A stretch of DNA of 64,000 bases, taken from assembly GCF_026340655.1 (NCBI RefSeq), contig NZ_JAPEOZ010000001.1, positions 4,898,001 through 4,962,000 of the forward strand, written 5' to 3'. The notes under the pieces are model-generated. The model did not search any database, was not told where the DNA came from, and was given only the letters and a program-made list of their open reading frames with translations. The DNA comes from Streptomyces sp. NBC_01275 (GTDB lineage Bacteria; Actinomycetota; Actinomycetes; Streptomycetales; Streptomycetaceae). Positions 16,653-24,803 of the stretch are shown here, one piece after another. Positions within the stretch are counted from its first letter, which is position 1. Each line of letters starts with the position of its first letter. The translations under genes and the position numbers were made by a program.

Positions 16653-18599
16653 GTGCGCATGCGCAGCACTTCGGCCGCGACGGCGCTCGCGGTCCTCTTC
16701 GGCTCGGCGGCGCTGAGCGTCTCCGCGGCCGGCACCGCCTCGGCCGCCTCCGTCACCGTCTCCTCGCCCGGCGGCATCGTCGCGGACGCCGCCCTCCAGC
16801 GCGTCTTCGTCAGCGACCGGGCCAACGGGCGGATCCTGGCCTCCGACTACAACGGCACCCTCGTCGGCCTGAACGTCGGCTTCGGCGACGTCAGCGACCT
16901 GGCGGTGTCCGACGACGGCGCCACCCTGTACGCGGCCCTGCAGGACACCCACGAGATCGTGGCCCTCGACGCGGCCACGCTCCAGGTCAAGGCCCGCTAC
17001 AGCGTCGCCACCGGCACGGGCCCGCGCCACCTCGCCTTCACCTCGGGCAAGGTCTGGTTCACCTACGGCGACCAGTGGGACAGCAGCCTGGGCTCGGTCG
17101 ACCCGGCGGTGGACCCCGCGAGCGGGACCGACCCGGTGGCGCTCGGGCAGCTGCCCGGCGACGTCTCGATCAACGACCCGGGTCTCCTCGACGCCGACCC
17201 GTCCTCGCCCGGTGTGCTGGCCGTCGGCGAGACCGGACTGTCCTCGGACTCCATGGCCGTCCTCGACGTCTCCGGCGGCACCGCACAGACGCTCGCCTTC
17301 TACAACGGCGACTACCGCCTCAACAGCGGCATCCACGACGTCGACGTCGTGCCCGGCGCCCAGGAGCTGCTGGTCAACGGCACGATGCGGGATGCATACG
17401 TGACCGGCGTCGGGTTCAAGGAGGTCGGCGTCTACCCCGGGGGACAGAGCGCCGACATCGCCCCGAACGGACTGGTCGCCCAGGTCGACGGAACCAAGAT
17501 CGCGGTCTTCGAGCCCAACGCCGTCAGGCCGCTGCGCACCTACACCGCCGGCACGGGCGACACGGCCGGCCTGACCTGGGCCCCGGACTCCTCCCGGATC
17601 TTCGCGCTGGTGGCGGCGGGCAGCGGCTACACCCTGAAGACGTTCACCGACCCGACGAAGAACGTCCCCACCCTCACGGTGAACGCCCCCACGTCCGCCC
17701 CGCGCGCCAAGAAGCTCACCGTCACCGGAAAGATCTCGGCGACGGTGGCGCTGCCGGCCGGCGTCAAGCTGGCGGTCACCCGCACCGATGTGGAGAGCCC
17801 GAGCGGCAAGGCGCTCGCGGCCGTCACGGTGAAGGCGGACGGCACCTACTCCTTCACGGACACCCCGCCGGCCGGCGGCACGGTCACCTACAAGGTCGCC
17901 TACGCGGGCGACGCGGCCCACACCGCGGTCGCCGCCTCCGACAAGGTCGCGGTCTCCCGCGCGGCCACGACGCTGAGCCTGAACAACAACGGCAAGCTGT
18001 ACAACTACGGCGCCGACGTCAAGTTCACGGCGCACCTCGGCACGACGTACAAGAACCGCACGGTCGAGATCTGGGCGGACCCCTTCGGCGGCGACAAGCC
18101 GAAGAAGCTGATCAAGACCGGCAAGGTCAACTCCAGCGGCAACATCGGCGCGTGGGTCGACATGACCCGCGACACGACCGTCACCGCGGTCTTCGCGGGC
18201 GACGGCCGATACGCGCCGAAGACCGTTAAGGCGACGGCGTACGCCCGGGTCAAGATCTCCACCACCGTCTCCAAGCACTACAAGACGGCGAAGATCGGCT
18301 CGACGACGTACTCCTGGTTCCACAAGAACACCGACCCGCTGCTCACCACGAGCATGACCTACTACCCGGGCCGCCAGCAGCGCTTCGACCTCCAGGTCTA
18401 CTACCAGGGTTCGTGGTACTCGGCGGACTCGGAGTACTTCCCCGTCGGCTCGAACGGCAAGTCGGCCGTCTCCCTGGGCGCGCCCGGCGAGTCCGGCGTC
18501 AAGGCCCGGATGCGCTCGGTGTACGTCAACGGCTCGTCCGGCGACAGCGTGAACTCGACGACGTACGGCGCGTGGAAGTACCTGTACTTCAGCAACTGA
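16653..18599 (+). CDS. Secreted YncE-like beta-propeller with Ig-like repeats
   Basis: 648 residues from GTG 16653-16655 (GTGGGGG upstream; ATG 16659 is an alternative). The Sec signal is RSTSAATALAVLFGSAALSVSAAGTASA. Residues about 33-330 repeat short beta blades with motifs like DLAVSDDGATLYAALQDTHEIVALD and GPRHLAFTSGKVWFTYG, as in seven-bladed YncE/lactonase-type propellers. Residues about 340-430 form an Ig-like bacterial domain (VTVKADGTYSFTDTPPAGGTVTYKVAYAGD). The C-terminal 200 residues are beta-rich with many Tyr, Thr and Lys. It is an extracellular protein, probably binding or structural. No catalytic motif was seen. It stands alone between two terminators. Confidence 0.85.
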   Translation: MRMRSTSAATALAVLFGSAALSVSAAGTASAASVTVSSPGGIVADAALQRVFVSDRANGRILASDYNGTLVGLNVGFGDVSDLAVSDDGATLYAALQDTHEIVALDAATLQVKARYSVATGTGPRHLAFTSGKVWFTYGDQWDSSLGSVDPAVDPASGTDPVALGQLPGDVSINDPGLLDADPSSPGVLAVGETGLSSDSMAVLDVSGGTAQTLAFYNGDYRLNSGIHDVDVVPGAQELLVNGTMRDAYVTGVGFKEVGVYPGGQSADIAPNGLVAQVDGTKIAVFEPNAVRPLRTYTAGTGDTAGLTWAPDSSRIFALVAAGSGYTLKTFTDPTKNVPTLTVNAPTSAPRAKKLTVTGKISATVALPAGVKLAVTRTDVESPSGKALAAVTVKADGTYSFTDTPPAGGTVTYKVAYAGDAAHTAVAASDKVAVSRAATTLSLNNNGKLYNYGADVKFTAHLGTTYKNRTVEIWADPFGGDKPKKLIKTGKVNSSGNIGAWVDMTRDTTVTAVFAGDGRYAPKTVKATAYARVKISTTVSKHYKTAKIGSTTYSWFHKNTDPLLTTSMTYYPGRQQRFDLQVYYQGSWYSADSEYFPVGSNGKSAVSLGAPGESGVKARMRSVYVNGSSGDSVNSTTYGAWKYLYFSN

Positions 18600-18627
18600 G
18601 GCACTGAGGCAACTGAGTGAAGTTGCG

Positions 18628-18657
18628 GCGGCCCGGAGGGAATGTCCTTCGGGTCGC
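18628..18657 (+). terminator. Terminator of the beta-propeller gene
   Basis: A 12-bp stem with two G-U pairs (GCGGCCCGGAGG with CCTTCGGGTCGC) and a 6-nt loop lies 28 nt after the stop codon. Confidence 0.65.
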
Positions 18658-18677
18658 TGTCGTTCTGGGTGGCAGGA

Positions 18678-18693
18678 AGTTCAATCTTCAACT
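18678..18693. promoter_or_regulatory. Palindromic operator candidate of the pirin gene
   Basis: AGTTCAATCTTCAACT is an imperfect palindrome (AGTTnAAnnTTnAACT), AT-rich inside GC-rich DNA. It overlaps the likely promoter, with TACAGT as -10 just after it. The shape suits a MarR-type repressor; which protein binds is not known. Confidence 0.5.
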
Positions 18694-18727
18694 ACAGTGG
18701 ACGTACGTCGCCCTAGGAGGTACCGAC

Positions 18728-19705
18728 ATGCCTGCAGTCACCGTCGAGAACCCGCTGGCGCTGCCGCGCGTGGCCGCGTCGGCCGACGCCGTGGCACGTC
18801 CCGTGCTCACCGTCACCACCGCGCCGAGCGGTTACGAGGGCGAGGGCTTCCCGGTGCGCCGCGCGTTCGCCGGGATCAACTACCGTCACCTCGACCCGTT
18901 CATCATGATGGACCAGATGGGCGAGGTGGACTACGCGCCGGGAGAGCCCAAGGGCACCCCCTGGCACCCGCACCGCGGCTTCGAGACCGTCACCTACATC
19001 ATCGACGGGATCTTCGACCACCAGGACAGCCAGGGCGGCGGCGGCACCATCACCAACGGCGACACCCAGTGGATGACGGCCGGCTCCGGCCTGCTGCACA
19101 TCGAGGCCCCGCCGGAGCACCTGGTCATGTCCGGCGGCCTCTTCCACGGCCTCCAGCTGTGGGTGAACCTCCCCGCCAAGGACAAGATGATGGCCCCGCG
19201 CTACCAGGACATCAGGGGCGGCAACGTCCAGCTGCTGACGTCCCCCGACGGCGGCGCGCTGCTGCGCGTCATCGCCGGCGAGCTGGACGGCCACGCGGGC
19301 CCCGGCATCACCCACACCCCGATCACGATGATCCACGCCACGCTGGCGCCGGGCGCGGAGATCACCCTGCCCTGGCGCGAGGACTTCAACGGCCTCGCCT
19401 ACGTCCTCGCGGGCAAGGGCGCGGTGGGCGCGGAGCGCCGGCCGATCAAGCTGGGCCAGACGGCGGTCTTCGGCGCGGGCTCCTCGCTGACCGTCCGCGC
19501 GGACGAGCAGCAGGACTCGAACACGCCGGACATGGAGGTCGTCCTCCTGGGCGGACAGCCGATCCGTGAGCCCATGGCCCACTACGGCCCGTTCGTCATG
19601 AACACCAAGGACGAGCTGATGCAGGCCTTCGAGGACTTCCAGAAGGGCCGGCTGGGGACGGTTCCGGCGGTCCACGGGATGACGGAGAGCGGTCCGGACG
19701 CGTGA
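18728..19705 (+). CDS. Pirin family protein (bicupin, quercetinase-like)
   Basis: 325 residues from ATG 18728-18730 behind a strong AGGAGG. The N-terminal cupin holds the pirin metal motif: FIMMDQMGEVDY, then GTPWHPHRGFETVTYIIDG (His, His) and WMTAGSGLLHIEAPPE (His, Glu). The C-terminal cupin contains HTPITMIHATLAPGAEITLPWREDFNGLAYVLAGKG. Pirins bind Fe(II), and some act as quercetin dioxygenases or redox-dependent regulators of acyl-CoA metabolism. A palindrome in the promoter indicates dedicated repression. A 19-bp bidirectional terminator follows. Confidence 0.94.
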   Translation: MPAVTVENPLALPRVAASADAVARPVLTVTTAPSGYEGEGFPVRRAFAGINYRHLDPFIMMDQMGEVDYAPGEPKGTPWHPHRGFETVTYIIDGIFDHQDSQGGGGTITNGDTQWMTAGSGLLHIEAPPEHLVMSGGLFHGLQLWVNLPAKDKMMAPRYQDIRGGNVQLLTSPDGGALLRVIAGELDGHAGPGITHTPITMIHATLAPGAEITLPWREDFNGLAYVLAGKGAVGAERRPIKLGQTAVFGAGSSLTVRADEQQDSNTPDMEVVLLGGQPIREPMAHYGPFVMNTKDELMQAFEDFQKGRLGTVPAVHGMTESGPDA

Positions 19706-19714
19706 GGTAGGGCG

Positions 19715-19756
19715 ACACAGGGGAGCCCCGTCCTTGAGGACGGGGCTCCCCTGTGT
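19715..19756. terminator. Bidirectional terminator
   Basis: A 19-bp perfect stem (arms 19715-19733 and 19738-19756, core GGGGAGCCCCGTCC) with a 4-nt loop separates the convergent pirin and secreted-protein genes. Confidence 0.88.
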
Positions 19757-19785
19757 TTGTACCTACGTCGGCGACGGCGTCGGTG

Positions 19786-20136
19786 TCAGCGAAGGAAGAC
19801 GACCGAGCGCAGCGTGAGCCGGTCCGTGGCGGGACGCCCGTGCGGGCGCAGCGTCCAGGAGTCGCCCGAGCAGTCCGGCTCGGTGAACACCAGCGCGGTC
19901 TCGTCGGTGTCGTTGTGCGGGGCGAACGCGGGCTCGGACGCGCCCGGGTCGGCGACCTCCGGGAGGGTGACGCACTCGCCGCTGGCCGGGTCGTGCAGGG
20001 TGGCCGACTGAGGCTGCCCGTTCAGCCCGACGAACTTGTAGCCGAAGTCGCCGGTCGCGGCATGAGCGGGAGCGGCCAGAGCGGCGGTGAGGGCAAGGGC
20101 ACCGCAGACGGCGGCGAACGAGTGCCGGAGACGCAC
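19786..20136 (-). CDS. Small secreted protein of unknown function
   Basis: 116 residues from GTG 20134-20136. The signal peptide RHSFAAVCGALALTAALAAPAHA is cleaved near residue 28. The mature part (ATGDFGYKFVGLNGQPQSATLHDPASGECVTLPEV and so on) is short, acidic, has two cysteines (GECVTL and EPDCSGDSW) that could form a disulfide, and is probably beta-rich. Small secreted proteins of this pattern are frequent in Streptomyces; none has a function I can assign. The frame extends upstream to 20304, but that part lacks coding character. Confidence 0.78.
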   Translation of the reverse strand: MRLRHSFAAVCGALALTAALAAPAHAATGDFGYKFVGLNGQPQSATLHDPASGECVTLPEVADPGASEPAFAPHNDTDETALVFTEPDCSGDSWTLRPHGRPATDRLTLRSVVFLR

Positions 20137-20289
20137 GAAAGTTCTCGTTTCCTGAGGGGGTGGGTGAGTTGGATCACCCGCACCTCTAACCTCCGGCCGG
20201 GGCGCGTATGCGGCGGGCGGGAGCTGGAAGGTTTCTCTTTCGTTCATTTCACCCATGTGGATCAGCGGGGATCCGATACGGTACGAGAG

Positions 20290-20326
20290 GGCCCGAAGCC
20301 GCAACTTAGTTTTGCGACTTCGGGCC
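20290..20326 (-). terminator. Terminator of the Bro-N operon
   Basis: GGCCCGAAG pairs with CTTCGGGCC, extended by an inner CGCAA/TTTGCG pairing. It is located just downstream of the small gene on the minus strand. Confidence 0.75.
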
Positions 20327-20347
20327 TGTCTACGTCAGCGGGTTCGA

Positions 20348-20602
20348 CTACGGCAGCACGTAGACCGGCGCTCCGTCCGCAGTGCAACCGGTCTGCCGTA
20401 CGCATCCCCGCTTGAGCAGCATGCGCAGACAGTCGTGCACCCGGTCCTGCGACAACCCCGTACGGGCGACGATCTCCTCCACGCGGTAATGAGCCTCACC
20501 GCGCGCCAACGCCGGGGCCAGAAGCGCGGCGACGGCGTGGACGTCCTCCGTGACAACGAGGTTCTTCGCCCTCCAGCCGGCGAGGATCTGCTGAGGCGTC
20601 AA
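20348..20602 (-). CDS. Small winged-helix-like protein coupled to the Bro-N gene
   Basis: 84 residues. The start is TTG 20600-20602, overlapping the stop of the upstream gene (TTGA), with AGGAG directly adjacent. This suggests coupled translation. The region YRVEEIVARTGLSQDRVHDCLRMLLKRGCVRQTGCTADGAPVYVLP reads as a winged helix (helix-turn-helix plus wing). DNA binding is inferred from this pattern. It forms a two-gene operon with the Bro-N protein, seen elsewhere in Streptomyces as a probable regulatory pair. Confidence 0.65.
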   Translation of the reverse strand: MTPQQILAGWRAKNLVVTEDVHAVAALLAPALARGEAHYRVEEIVARTGLSQDRVHDCLRMLLKRGCVRQTGCTADGAPVYVLP

Positions 20603-21261
20603 CTCCTGTACGTGTGGTCGGGACGCCTGAGGGACTCGGCGATGTCCCGCAGGGCGTCGGCCATCAGGCTCTGGCTGTGAGTGATGCGCCGCAGCAGATC
20701 ATTGCGCTCCTCCTGGAACGCCACCAGCATCTCGTCCGCCCGGATGTTCCGCTCCTCCAGTCGCACGATGGCGTCGGCGACCTGGTGGGGCATCACATAC
20801 GCGGTCCCGCCGGTGGGGGCGGGCTGCACGGGGGCCGGTTCCAGAGAGTAGGAACCGTCGCGCTGGATGGTGGCGATGACTTCGGAGACCCACGTCTTGA
20901 AAGGCTGGGACTCGGGTTTCGTGCAGGCGATGACCAACCGGATCAGGCCCTGGAGATTCACGAGATTCATGTCTCGTCGCCACTCTCGACCTGCGGGAAT
21001 GTCGAGAGTGTGCCGCTGGAGCACACTCTCGACACTGTCGAAGTTCACTGTGTCGGCGATGTTCCGCAGAGTGGAGCCGACATGGGTGTACCCCAGGTTC
21101 TTGCACACGTCCACGGCCGGGAACCAGTGGATCCCGTCCGGCATGGTCAGCCTCCGCACCCGCGCCCCCGTGGCCGCGAACACGAAGTCGCTGATGTCGA
21201 TCGCGTCCTGCTGCTGTGCCGCCGACTGGTCCGGCGGCGGTGTGTTGTTCTGCTCGTACAT
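20599..21261 (-). CDS. BRO-N domain protein (phage antirepressor-like)
   Basis: 220 residues from ATG 21259-21261 with AGGAGGTGA. The BRO-N fold is seen in FVFAATGARVRRLTMPDGIHWFPAVDVCKNLGYTHVGSTLRNIADTVNFDSVES, followed by NLVNLQGLIRLVIACTKPESQPFKTWVSEVIATIQRDGSY, the usual phage antirepressor pattern. The C-terminal part is a helix, probably a coiled coil (AIVRLEERNIRADEMLVAFQEERNDLLRRITHSQ). BRO-N proteins bind DNA. Chromosomal Streptomyces copies without other phage genes are common, and no phage structural or integrase gene is near. A 15-bp palindrome upstream is a candidate autoregulatory site. Confidence 0.85.
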   Translation of the reverse strand: MYEQNNTPPPDQSAAQQQDAIDISDFVFAATGARVRRLTMPDGIHWFPAVDVCKNLGYTHVGSTLRNIADTVNFDSVESVLQRHTLDIPAGREWRRDMNLVNLQGLIRLVIACTKPESQPFKTWVSEVIATIQRDGSYSLEPAPVQPAPTGGTAYVMPHQVADAIVRLEERNIRADEMLVAFQEERNDLLRRITHSQSLMADALRDIAESLRRPDHTYRS

Positions 21262-21310
21262 CGAGCGTCACCTCCTGCTCGGACGGTAGGCATATGCCGG
21301 AGCAACTCAT

Positions 21311-21325
21311 GTCCGTAGTACGGAC
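21311..21325. promoter_or_regulatory. 15-bp palindrome upstream of the Bro-N operon
   Basis: GTCCGTA-G-TACGGAC is a perfect palindrome about 50 nt before the Bro-N start codon. It is probably an operator, possibly for the Bro-N or winged-helix protein itself. Confidence 0.5.
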
Positions 21326-21365
21326 GTTCACCCGTTAGGGGATTGATGCATCGATTCTGCGCACG

Positions 21366-21384
21366 GGGTGACGGTCCGTCACCC
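21366..21384. promoter_or_regulatory. 19-bp palindrome upstream of the AI-2E-type transporter gene
   Basis: GGGTGACGG-T-CCGTCACCC is perfect and lies 50 nt before the transporter start. It can be an operator, or form a hairpin in the leader. Confidence 0.45.
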
Positions 21385-21435
21385 GGTCGGCTGTCCGCGC
21401 AGGACAAGCGCAGCGGCCCGTGATCCGCTGGAGCC

Positions 21436-22467
21436 GTGCAGCTGCTCCCCGCGCCCGTCCGCCGTCTCGCCGCCTGGTGCGCCGTCGTCCTGCTCGTCTC
21501 GGGCGTGGGGTACGTGGGGATCCGGCTGTGCGCGGAGTTTCGTACGGCGGTGACGCCGGTGCTGCTCGCGTTGCTCGGGACGGCGTTGCTGGGGCCGTTG
21601 TACCGGCGGCTGGTGCGGGCGCGGGTGCCGAGGTCGTTGGCGGCGGGGTTGACCTGTGTCGCCGTCGTGGCCGTGGTCGGCGGGGCGGTGTACATCGTCG
21701 TCGCCGCGCTGATCGACACCGGGGACGAGATCGTCGCCTCGCTCAAGGACGCGGCGCAGGGGGTCGCCGATCACTTCGGGGCGGCCGGGACCTCGCTCGA
21801 CGATCTCGCGACCAACGCGAAGGAGCTGCTGACCAAGTTCGGGGGGACGGCGGCCTCCAACGTCATCAGCGGGGTCAGCATCGTCGGCGAGAGCATCGCC
21901 ATGGCCGTACTGGCGCTGCTGCTCGTCTTCTTCTTCCTGCGCGACTCGCACCGGGCGGTCGACACACTGCGGGCGATCGTCCCCGGCGGCAGCGCGGACA
22001 CGGCGGAGGCGATGGCGCGGCGGGCCTTCGAGGCCGTCGAGGGGTTCATGCGAGGGACCACCCTCATCGCGCTGATCGACGCCGTCTGCATCACCGTAGG
22101 ACTGCTCGTCCTCGGCGTCCCGGGGGCCGTCGGGCTGGGCGCCCTCGTCTTCGTCGGGGCCTATATCCCCTACCTCGGGGCCTTTCTCTCCGGCGCGGTC
22201 GCCGTGCTCGTCGCGCTCGCCGACCGGGGGTTCGTGATCGCGCTGTGGGCGCTCGGGGTCGTGCTCGCCGTGCAGGTGCTGGAGGGGCATGTGCTCCAGC
22301 CGATGATCCAGAGCCGGACCGTGCAGATGCATCCGGCGCTCGTCATGCTCGCCATCACGGGCGGGGCGTCCGTGGCCGGGGTCCTCGGGATGCTGCTCGC
22401 GGTACCGGTGACGGCGGCGGCCTTCGGGGTCTTCGGAGTGCTGCGGGACCGCTACACGGGCGGGTAG
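21436..22467 (+). CDS. AI-2E (PerM/TqsA) family transporter
   Basis: 343 residues from GTG 21436-21438 (GGAG 4 nt upstream). The order is typical: two N-terminal membrane helices (AAWCAVVLLVSGVGYVGI, VTPVLLALLGTALLGPLYRRL), a third with a long extracytoplasmic region containing amphipathic helices (ASLKDAAQGVADHFGAAG), then five C-terminal helices including ALVFVGAYIPYLGAFLSGAVAVLVAL and a conserved EGHVLQPMIQSRTVQMHPALVMLAI. Members export small molecules such as autoinducer-2 or work as Na+/H+ antiporters. The substrate here is unknown. It faces the SpoIIE gene convergently. Confidence 0.9.
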   Translation: MQLLPAPVRRLAAWCAVVLLVSGVGYVGIRLCAEFRTAVTPVLLALLGTALLGPLYRRLVRARVPRSLAAGLTCVAVVAVVGGAVYIVVAALIDTGDEIVASLKDAAQGVADHFGAAGTSLDDLATNAKELLTKFGGTAASNVISGVSIVGESIAMAVLALLLVFFFLRDSHRAVDTLRAIVPGGSADTAEAMARRAFEAVEGFMRGTTLIALIDAVCITVGLLVLGVPGAVGLGALVFVGAYIPYLGAFLSGAVAVLVALADRGFVIALWALGVVLAVQVLEGHVLQPMIQSRTVQMHPALVMLAITGGASVAGVLGMLLAVPVTAAAFGVFGVLRDRYTGG

Positions 22468-22508
22468 CAGTCACGCGCGCGTGTGTCGTAGCCGTACGGC
22501 CCTGTCGT

Positions 22509-24647
22509 TCAGGGTCTCTCGTAGATCTCGAACCAGATGCTCTTGCCCTGGCCCCTTGGTGCGACGCCCCAGATGTCCGCGAGGAGTTCGATGAGGATCA
22601 GGCCGCGGCCGGAGGAGGCCAGTTCGCCGGGGCGGCGCTTGTGGGGGAGGTCGTCGCCGGCGTCGGTGACCTCGATGCGGATGCGTCGCTCGCCGGGGGC
22701 GCCGGTGATCTCGGCGACCAGGAGCGCGTCGGCGTCGGTGTGCACGAGGACGTTGGTCAGCATCTCGGAGACGAGGAGGACGGCGGAGTCGACCTGGTCG
22801 TCGCTGGGCCAGTCGTGCAGCAGCTCGCGCAGGTGCTGTCGGGACACGGCGACGCGTTCGGGTTCGGCCTGCGCGACCGTCAGCACCGTGCGTCGCACGG
22901 GCGTGCGGACCGGCGCCGTCGCCGACGCCGTCTGGCGGCTCAGCAGCAGGACGGCGATGTCGTCCTCGCGGCGGTCGGCGAGGGGGCCGATGGTGTGGTG
23001 GGAGGACGGGCCGTGCACGGCCTGGACCACGGCGTCGGCGAGTTCCTCCAGGTCGCCCTCGTGCGACTCCAGGATCTTGCGGACGCGCTGCCAGCCGGTG
23101 TCGAGGTCGTGGCCGCCGGTCTCCAGCAGGCCGTCGGTGGACAGCAGCAGCGTCTCGCCGGGTTCCAGGGCGAGCCGGGTGGTGGGGTAGTCGGCGTCCG
23201 GGTCGATGCCGAGCGGGAGTCCGCCGGCCGTGGCGCGGACCAGGACCGTGCCGTCGGCCATGCGGACGGCCGGGTCGAGGTGGCCGGCCCGGGCGGTCTC
23301 CAGGACGCCGGTCACCGGGTCGACCTCTATATAGAGGCAGGTCGCGAAGCGCAGGTCGGCGTCCTCGCCGTCGTGCGCCTGGTTGATGCCGTGGAAGAAG
23401 CCGGAGGCGCGGGAGAGGACGGCGTCGGGGCGGTGCCCTTCGGAGGCGTACGCCCGCAGGGCTATGCGCAGCTGGCCCATGAGGCCGGCCGCCCGGACGT
23501 CATGGCCCTGGACGTCCCCGATGACCAGCGCGAACCCCCCGCTGGGGAGCGGGATCATGTCGTACCAGTCGCCGCCGACCTGGAGGCCGCCGCCGGTGGG
23601 GATGTAGCGGGCGGCGAGGGTCATGCCCGGTATCTCGGGGCCGAGGGTGGGGAGCATGGAGCGTTGCAGGCCGTCGGTCAGCTCGCGCTGGGTCTCGGCG
23701 TCGCCGGCGCGGGCGAGGGCCTGGGCGAGCATGCGGGCCACGGTGGTGAGGACCGAGCGTTCGTCGGGGGTGAAGGCGACCGGGTAGGCGAAGCCGGCCA
23801 TCCAGGCGCCCATGGTGCGGCCGGCGACCGTCAGCGGCAGGAACGCCCACGAGTGGCGGCCGAAGTGCGCGGCGAGCGGCCAGGTGAGCGGGTAGCGGGC
23901 CTGGTACTGCTCGGGGGAGGAGATGTAGACGGCCCGGCCGGTGCGGACGACTTCGGCGGCCGGATAGTCCGTCTGGAGGGACATCTGGGAGAAGGGGTCC
24001 TCGTCGCCGGGCTGCTGTCCGTGATGGCCGATGATCGTCAGCCGGTCGCCCGTGACGCCGAAGACCGCCAGTCCGTCCGGTGAGAAGCCCGGCATCGACA
24101 GGCCCGCGGCGACCCGCAGCACCTCCTCCGTGGACCGTGCCTCCGCCAGCGCCCGGCCCGCGTCCAGCAGGAACGCCTCCCGCGAGCGACGCCAGTCGCC
24201 GGTGACGGCGGTGCGTCCGGCGGGGGTGCCCGGGCGGGGCTCGGTGACCTCCTGGAGGGTGCCGATCAGCTCGTAGGCCTTCTTGACCGGGTCGAAGGAC
24301 GGCTTGGAGCGGCTGCGGACGACGCGCAGGACTCGCCCCCGCTCGTCCATGATCCGGATGCGCACCTCGGCGAGGGTGCCCTCGGCGACGGCGAGCTGGA
24401 CCACTCCGGTGATCTCGTTCCAGTCGACCGGGTGCAGCCGGGCGCGGGTCTGGGCCTCCGTGAGGACGGTCTCCCTGGTGGTCCCGTCGGTGGTCCCGTC
24501 GCCGGTCCCGTCTGCGGGCAGCCCGAGGAGCCGGGCCGCCTCGGCGTCGACCGTGACCAGCCCGGTGGCCGTACTCCAGTGCCACAGGCCGGTCGCGAGG
24601 GAGGCCAGGACCTCCCCCACGGCGGGCAGCGGCTCGCCAGTGCGCAT
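22509..24647 (-). CDS. PAS-GAF-SpoIIE phosphatase with C-terminal anti-sigma-kinase (HATPase) domain
   Basis: 712 residues. Order: PAS-like sensor (about 10-135), GAF (about 150-310), PP2C-type SpoIIE phosphatase (about 330-560), RsbW-like HATPase (about 590-710). Metal-binding motifs of the phosphatase are VGGDWYDMIPLPSGGFALVIGDVQGHDVRAA and STDGLLETGG plus REDDIAVLLL. The ATPase N box is SEMLTNVLVHTDADALLV and the G box is ASSGRGLILIELLADIWGV. In Streptomyces such fusions switch anti-sigma antagonists by dephosphorylation and phosphorylation, linking stress or development signals to sigma factors. Cytoplasmic. The internal 12-bp repeat near 24480-24510 codes for GDGTTDGTT in a linker. Confidence 0.92.
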   Translation of the reverse strand: MRTGEPLPAVGEVLASLATGLWHWSTATGLVTVDAEAARLLGLPADGTGDGTTDGTTRETVLTEAQTRARLHPVDWNEITGVVQLAVAEGTLAEVRIRIMDERGRVLRVVRSRSKPSFDPVKKAYELIGTLQEVTEPRPGTPAGRTAVTGDWRRSREAFLLDAGRALAEARSTEEVLRVAAGLSMPGFSPDGLAVFGVTGDRLTIIGHHGQQPGDEDPFSQMSLQTDYPAAEVVRTGRAVYISSPEQYQARYPLTWPLAAHFGRHSWAFLPLTVAGRTMGAWMAGFAYPVAFTPDERSVLTTVARMLAQALARAGDAETQRELTDGLQRSMLPTLGPEIPGMTLAARYIPTGGGLQVGGDWYDMIPLPSGGFALVIGDVQGHDVRAAGLMGQLRIALRAYASEGHRPDAVLSRASGFFHGINQAHDGEDADLRFATCLYIEVDPVTGVLETARAGHLDPAVRMADGTVLVRATAGGLPLGIDPDADYPTTRLALEPGETLLLSTDGLLETGGHDLDTGWQRVRKILESHEGDLEELADAVVQAVHGPSSHHTIGPLADRREDDIAVLLLSRQTASATAPVRTPVRRTVLTVAQAEPERVAVSRQHLRELLHDWPSDDQVDSAVLLVSEMLTNVLVHTDADALLVAEITGAPGERRIRIEVTDAGDDLPHKRRPGELASSGRGLILIELLADIWGVAPRGQGKSIWFEIYERP

Positions 24648-24754
24648 TGCCCCACTTTAAGAAGACGCGATCGGAAAGTGCCACTGATCGCCGGATCGGT
24701 ATTGAGGGGAGGTGATCAGTGACTGCCCGGTACGCTGGGGGTTGTTTCATGCGT

Positions 24755-24770
24755 TGTTTCACGTGAAACA
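24755..24770. other. parS centromere site 2
   Basis: TGTTTCACGTGAAACA, the complete 16-bp parS consensus, lies 34 nt upstream of aspS. ParB loading here could influence the aspS promoter. Confidence 0.92.
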
Positions 24771-24803
24771 TGCCCCCGATCCGCGAAGACTGGATGAACG
24801 ACG

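Noticed and set aside
20348..21261. Prophage or integrated element because of the BRO-N gene
   Set aside because: No integrase, attachment repeats, structural or lysis genes nearby, and base composition matches the neighbours.
24648..24803. T-box or other riboswitch before aspS
   Set aside because: No T-box sequence or specifier hairpin; the palindrome there is parS.
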